A stretch of 64,000 nucleotides of DNA, from positions 558,001 through 622,000 of the forward strand of contig NZ_CP049259.1 of the NCBI RefSeq assembly GCF_011047315.1, given 5' to 3'. Below, one piece after another: positions 63,174-64,000 of this stretch (its first letter is position 1; each line of letters starts with the position of its first letter). The notes beneath the pieces are model-generated. The model worked only from the letters and a program-made list of their open reading frames with translations. It was not told the DNA's origin and searched no databases. Origin of the DNA: Altererythrobacter sp. BO-6 (GTDB lineage Bacteria > Pseudomonadota > Alphaproteobacteria > Sphingomonadales > Sphingomonadaceae). Both the position numbers and the translations under genes were made by a program.

Positions 63174-64000
63174 TTACCTACTCCATTTGCTGCCGCCAGC
63201 CTGGGCGACAATGTCTCCATCGCCAAGCAGTTCCGCTTCGGGAAAGGCTTCGAATGCAGCCTTGACCAACGGGTGTTCGCGGACCTGCTGTTCACGAGCC
63301 AATTTGGTGGCCTGGTCCTGTTCGCGCAAGGTCGGAGCTGCGTTGCCTTGCCCGCGTTCGACCTGCCAGCGGGTGCCGGTGAGGCGGAACAGGCAATCGC
63401 GCAGCTCCGCGCCCGGATCTTCCGACAGGCCATCGGCCACCTGGTAGACGAGCCGGCCCGGCGCCAGTTCAATAACCCGCACCCAGTCACGCATCAGCTG
63501 CGCCAGCCGCAACTGGCCGCTATCCTCCACCTGCTGCACAAGCCCGGCCCAATCCGTTCCGCCCGAAAGCGAACCCCCGGTGGCATCAGGCGCATCGCCG
63601 CCAGCACTCGCTGCGGGCGCAGAGGGCGCCACGCCGCGCTCAGCCAGTTCCTCGATCTTCTTCGCCAGCTTGCCGGGATCGGGCAGGTCAGCGGCGTGCA
63701 TGACCCTGAGCAGCGCCATTTGCGCCGAAACGAGCGGATCGGGCGCCTGCCGCACTTCCTCATGCCCCTTCAGCAGCAATTGCCACAGGCGGTGCAGCTG
63801 CGCGGCTGAAAGCCGCTGCGCAAACTCGCTTAGTGCAGCCCGCTCGTCAGCCGTCGGAGCATTGGGTTCAGCGCCGGAGACTTGTGCCAGCGTGATCCGA
63901 TGGATCAGGTCCATCAGGCCCCGCATCAGCGCAAGCGGTTCGACCCCCAACGCATATTGCTCGTCCACCGCTGCCAGCAATGCCTTAGCCTCGCCCTCCA
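63174..64000 (-). CDS. dnaX: DNA polymerase III subunit gamma/tau, C-terminal part (cut by the window edge)
   Basis: The frame enters from the right edge with no stop and ends at 63174. The visible 275 residues cover the collar domain (LMRGLMDLIHRITLAQVSGAEPNAP; FAQRLSAAQLHRLWQLLLKGHEEVRQAPDPLVSAQMALLRVMHAADLPD), an alanine/proline-rich linker, and the tau C-terminal domain (WAGLVQQVEDSGQLRLAQLMRDWVRV). The ATPase part lies outside. Identity is supported by the adjacent ybaB. Confidence 0.9.
   Translation of the reverse strand, partial: EGEAKALLAAVDEQYALGVEPLALMRGLMDLIHRITLAQVSGAEPNAPTADERAALSEFAQRLSAAQLHRLWQLLLKGHEEVRQAPDPLVSAQMALLRVMHAADLPDPGKLAKKIEELAERGVAPSAPAASAGGDAPDATGGSLSGGTDWAGLVQQVEDSGQLRLAQLMRDWVRVIELAPGRLVYQVADGLSEDPGAELRDCLFRLTGTRWQVERGQGNAAPTLREQDQATKLAREQQVREHPLVKAAFEAFPEAELLGDGDIVAQAGGSKWSR

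Noticed and set aside
1..64000. Prophage, insertion sequences, restriction-modification or toxin-antitoxin loci
   Set aside because: No integrase, transposase, phage structural gene, methyltransferase pair or recognisable toxin-antitoxin couple was found on either strand. The tRNA-Met element carries only one unrecognised gene.

Overview
The window looks like chromosomal DNA of a GC-rich alphaproteobacterium, most likely order Sphingomonadales (Erythrobacter/Altererythrobacter-like). This is inferred from gene order (rpsB-tsf...pyrH-frr-uppS-cdsA-dxr-rseP-bamA-skp-fabZ; acpP-fabF-mltG; hup-lon; ccmC-D-E-F-G-H-I), from alphaproteobacterial protein styles and from a GAAC-N7-GAAC SOS box. No database search was possible.

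Layout. 1-5.1 kb: accessory genes (a truncated C-terminus, a small membrane protein, an unknown protein, a degenerate GIY-YIG protein, then a galE/GH16 pair and a cupin-like gene that suggest the edge of a polysaccharide region). 5.2-6.47 kb: a very small putative element next to tRNA-Met(CAT). It is bounded by a copy of the tRNA 3' end, carries a repeated GGCACGAT motif near both ends and a single unknown cargo gene, and has no integrase. 6.5-16 kb: RNA ligase-like protein, alkyl sulfatase, mltG-fabF-acpP, aspS and rnd. 16.1-16.7 kb: a gene-free stretch with REP-like palindromes and a seven-copy, helically phased GTCACAC array directly upstream of oxyR. 17.6-31.2 kb: pgsA, an LplT-like transporter, a ThDP enzyme, a GGDEF/EAL protein, the tightly packed dapF-mtaB-ftsY-yciB operon, a PuuD-like membrane protein and kup. 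31.3-36.3 kb: a complete overlapping ccmC-to-ccmI operon for cytochrome c maturation (ccmA and ccmB are not in the window). 36.4-39.7 kb: a leucine dehydrogenase-type enzyme, tRNA-His, a prolyl hydroxylase-like gene, a DksA-like gene and rpmE. 39.7-52.7 kb: envelope biogenesis and translation cluster. 53-64 kb: an SOS-box-driven small membrane protein, pssA-psd, a KAS III, tRNA-Tyr, rlmB, hup, lon, an aldolase-family gene, ybaB and the 3' part of dnaX.

How the genes work together. The central block serves the cell envelope: phospholipid synthesis (cdsA, pgsA, pssA, psd), isoprenoid and undecaprenyl supply (dxr, uppS), outer membrane assembly (bamA, skp), peptidoglycan (mltG) and fatty acids (acpP, fabF, fabZ). 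The ccm operon supplies c-type cytochromes. No lipid A gene (lpxD, lpxA) lies between skp and fabZ, which would fit a sphingolipid-type outer membrane.

Data quality. Six genes (cupin-like, RNA ligase-like, LplT-like, leucine dehydrogenase, bamA, cdsA) each have one single-base frame break in or beside a homopolymer. Each is cured by adding or removing one base of the run. The pattern points to sequencing error. It makes bamA-skp and cdsA-dxr look like fusion genes when they are probably separate, overlapping genes.
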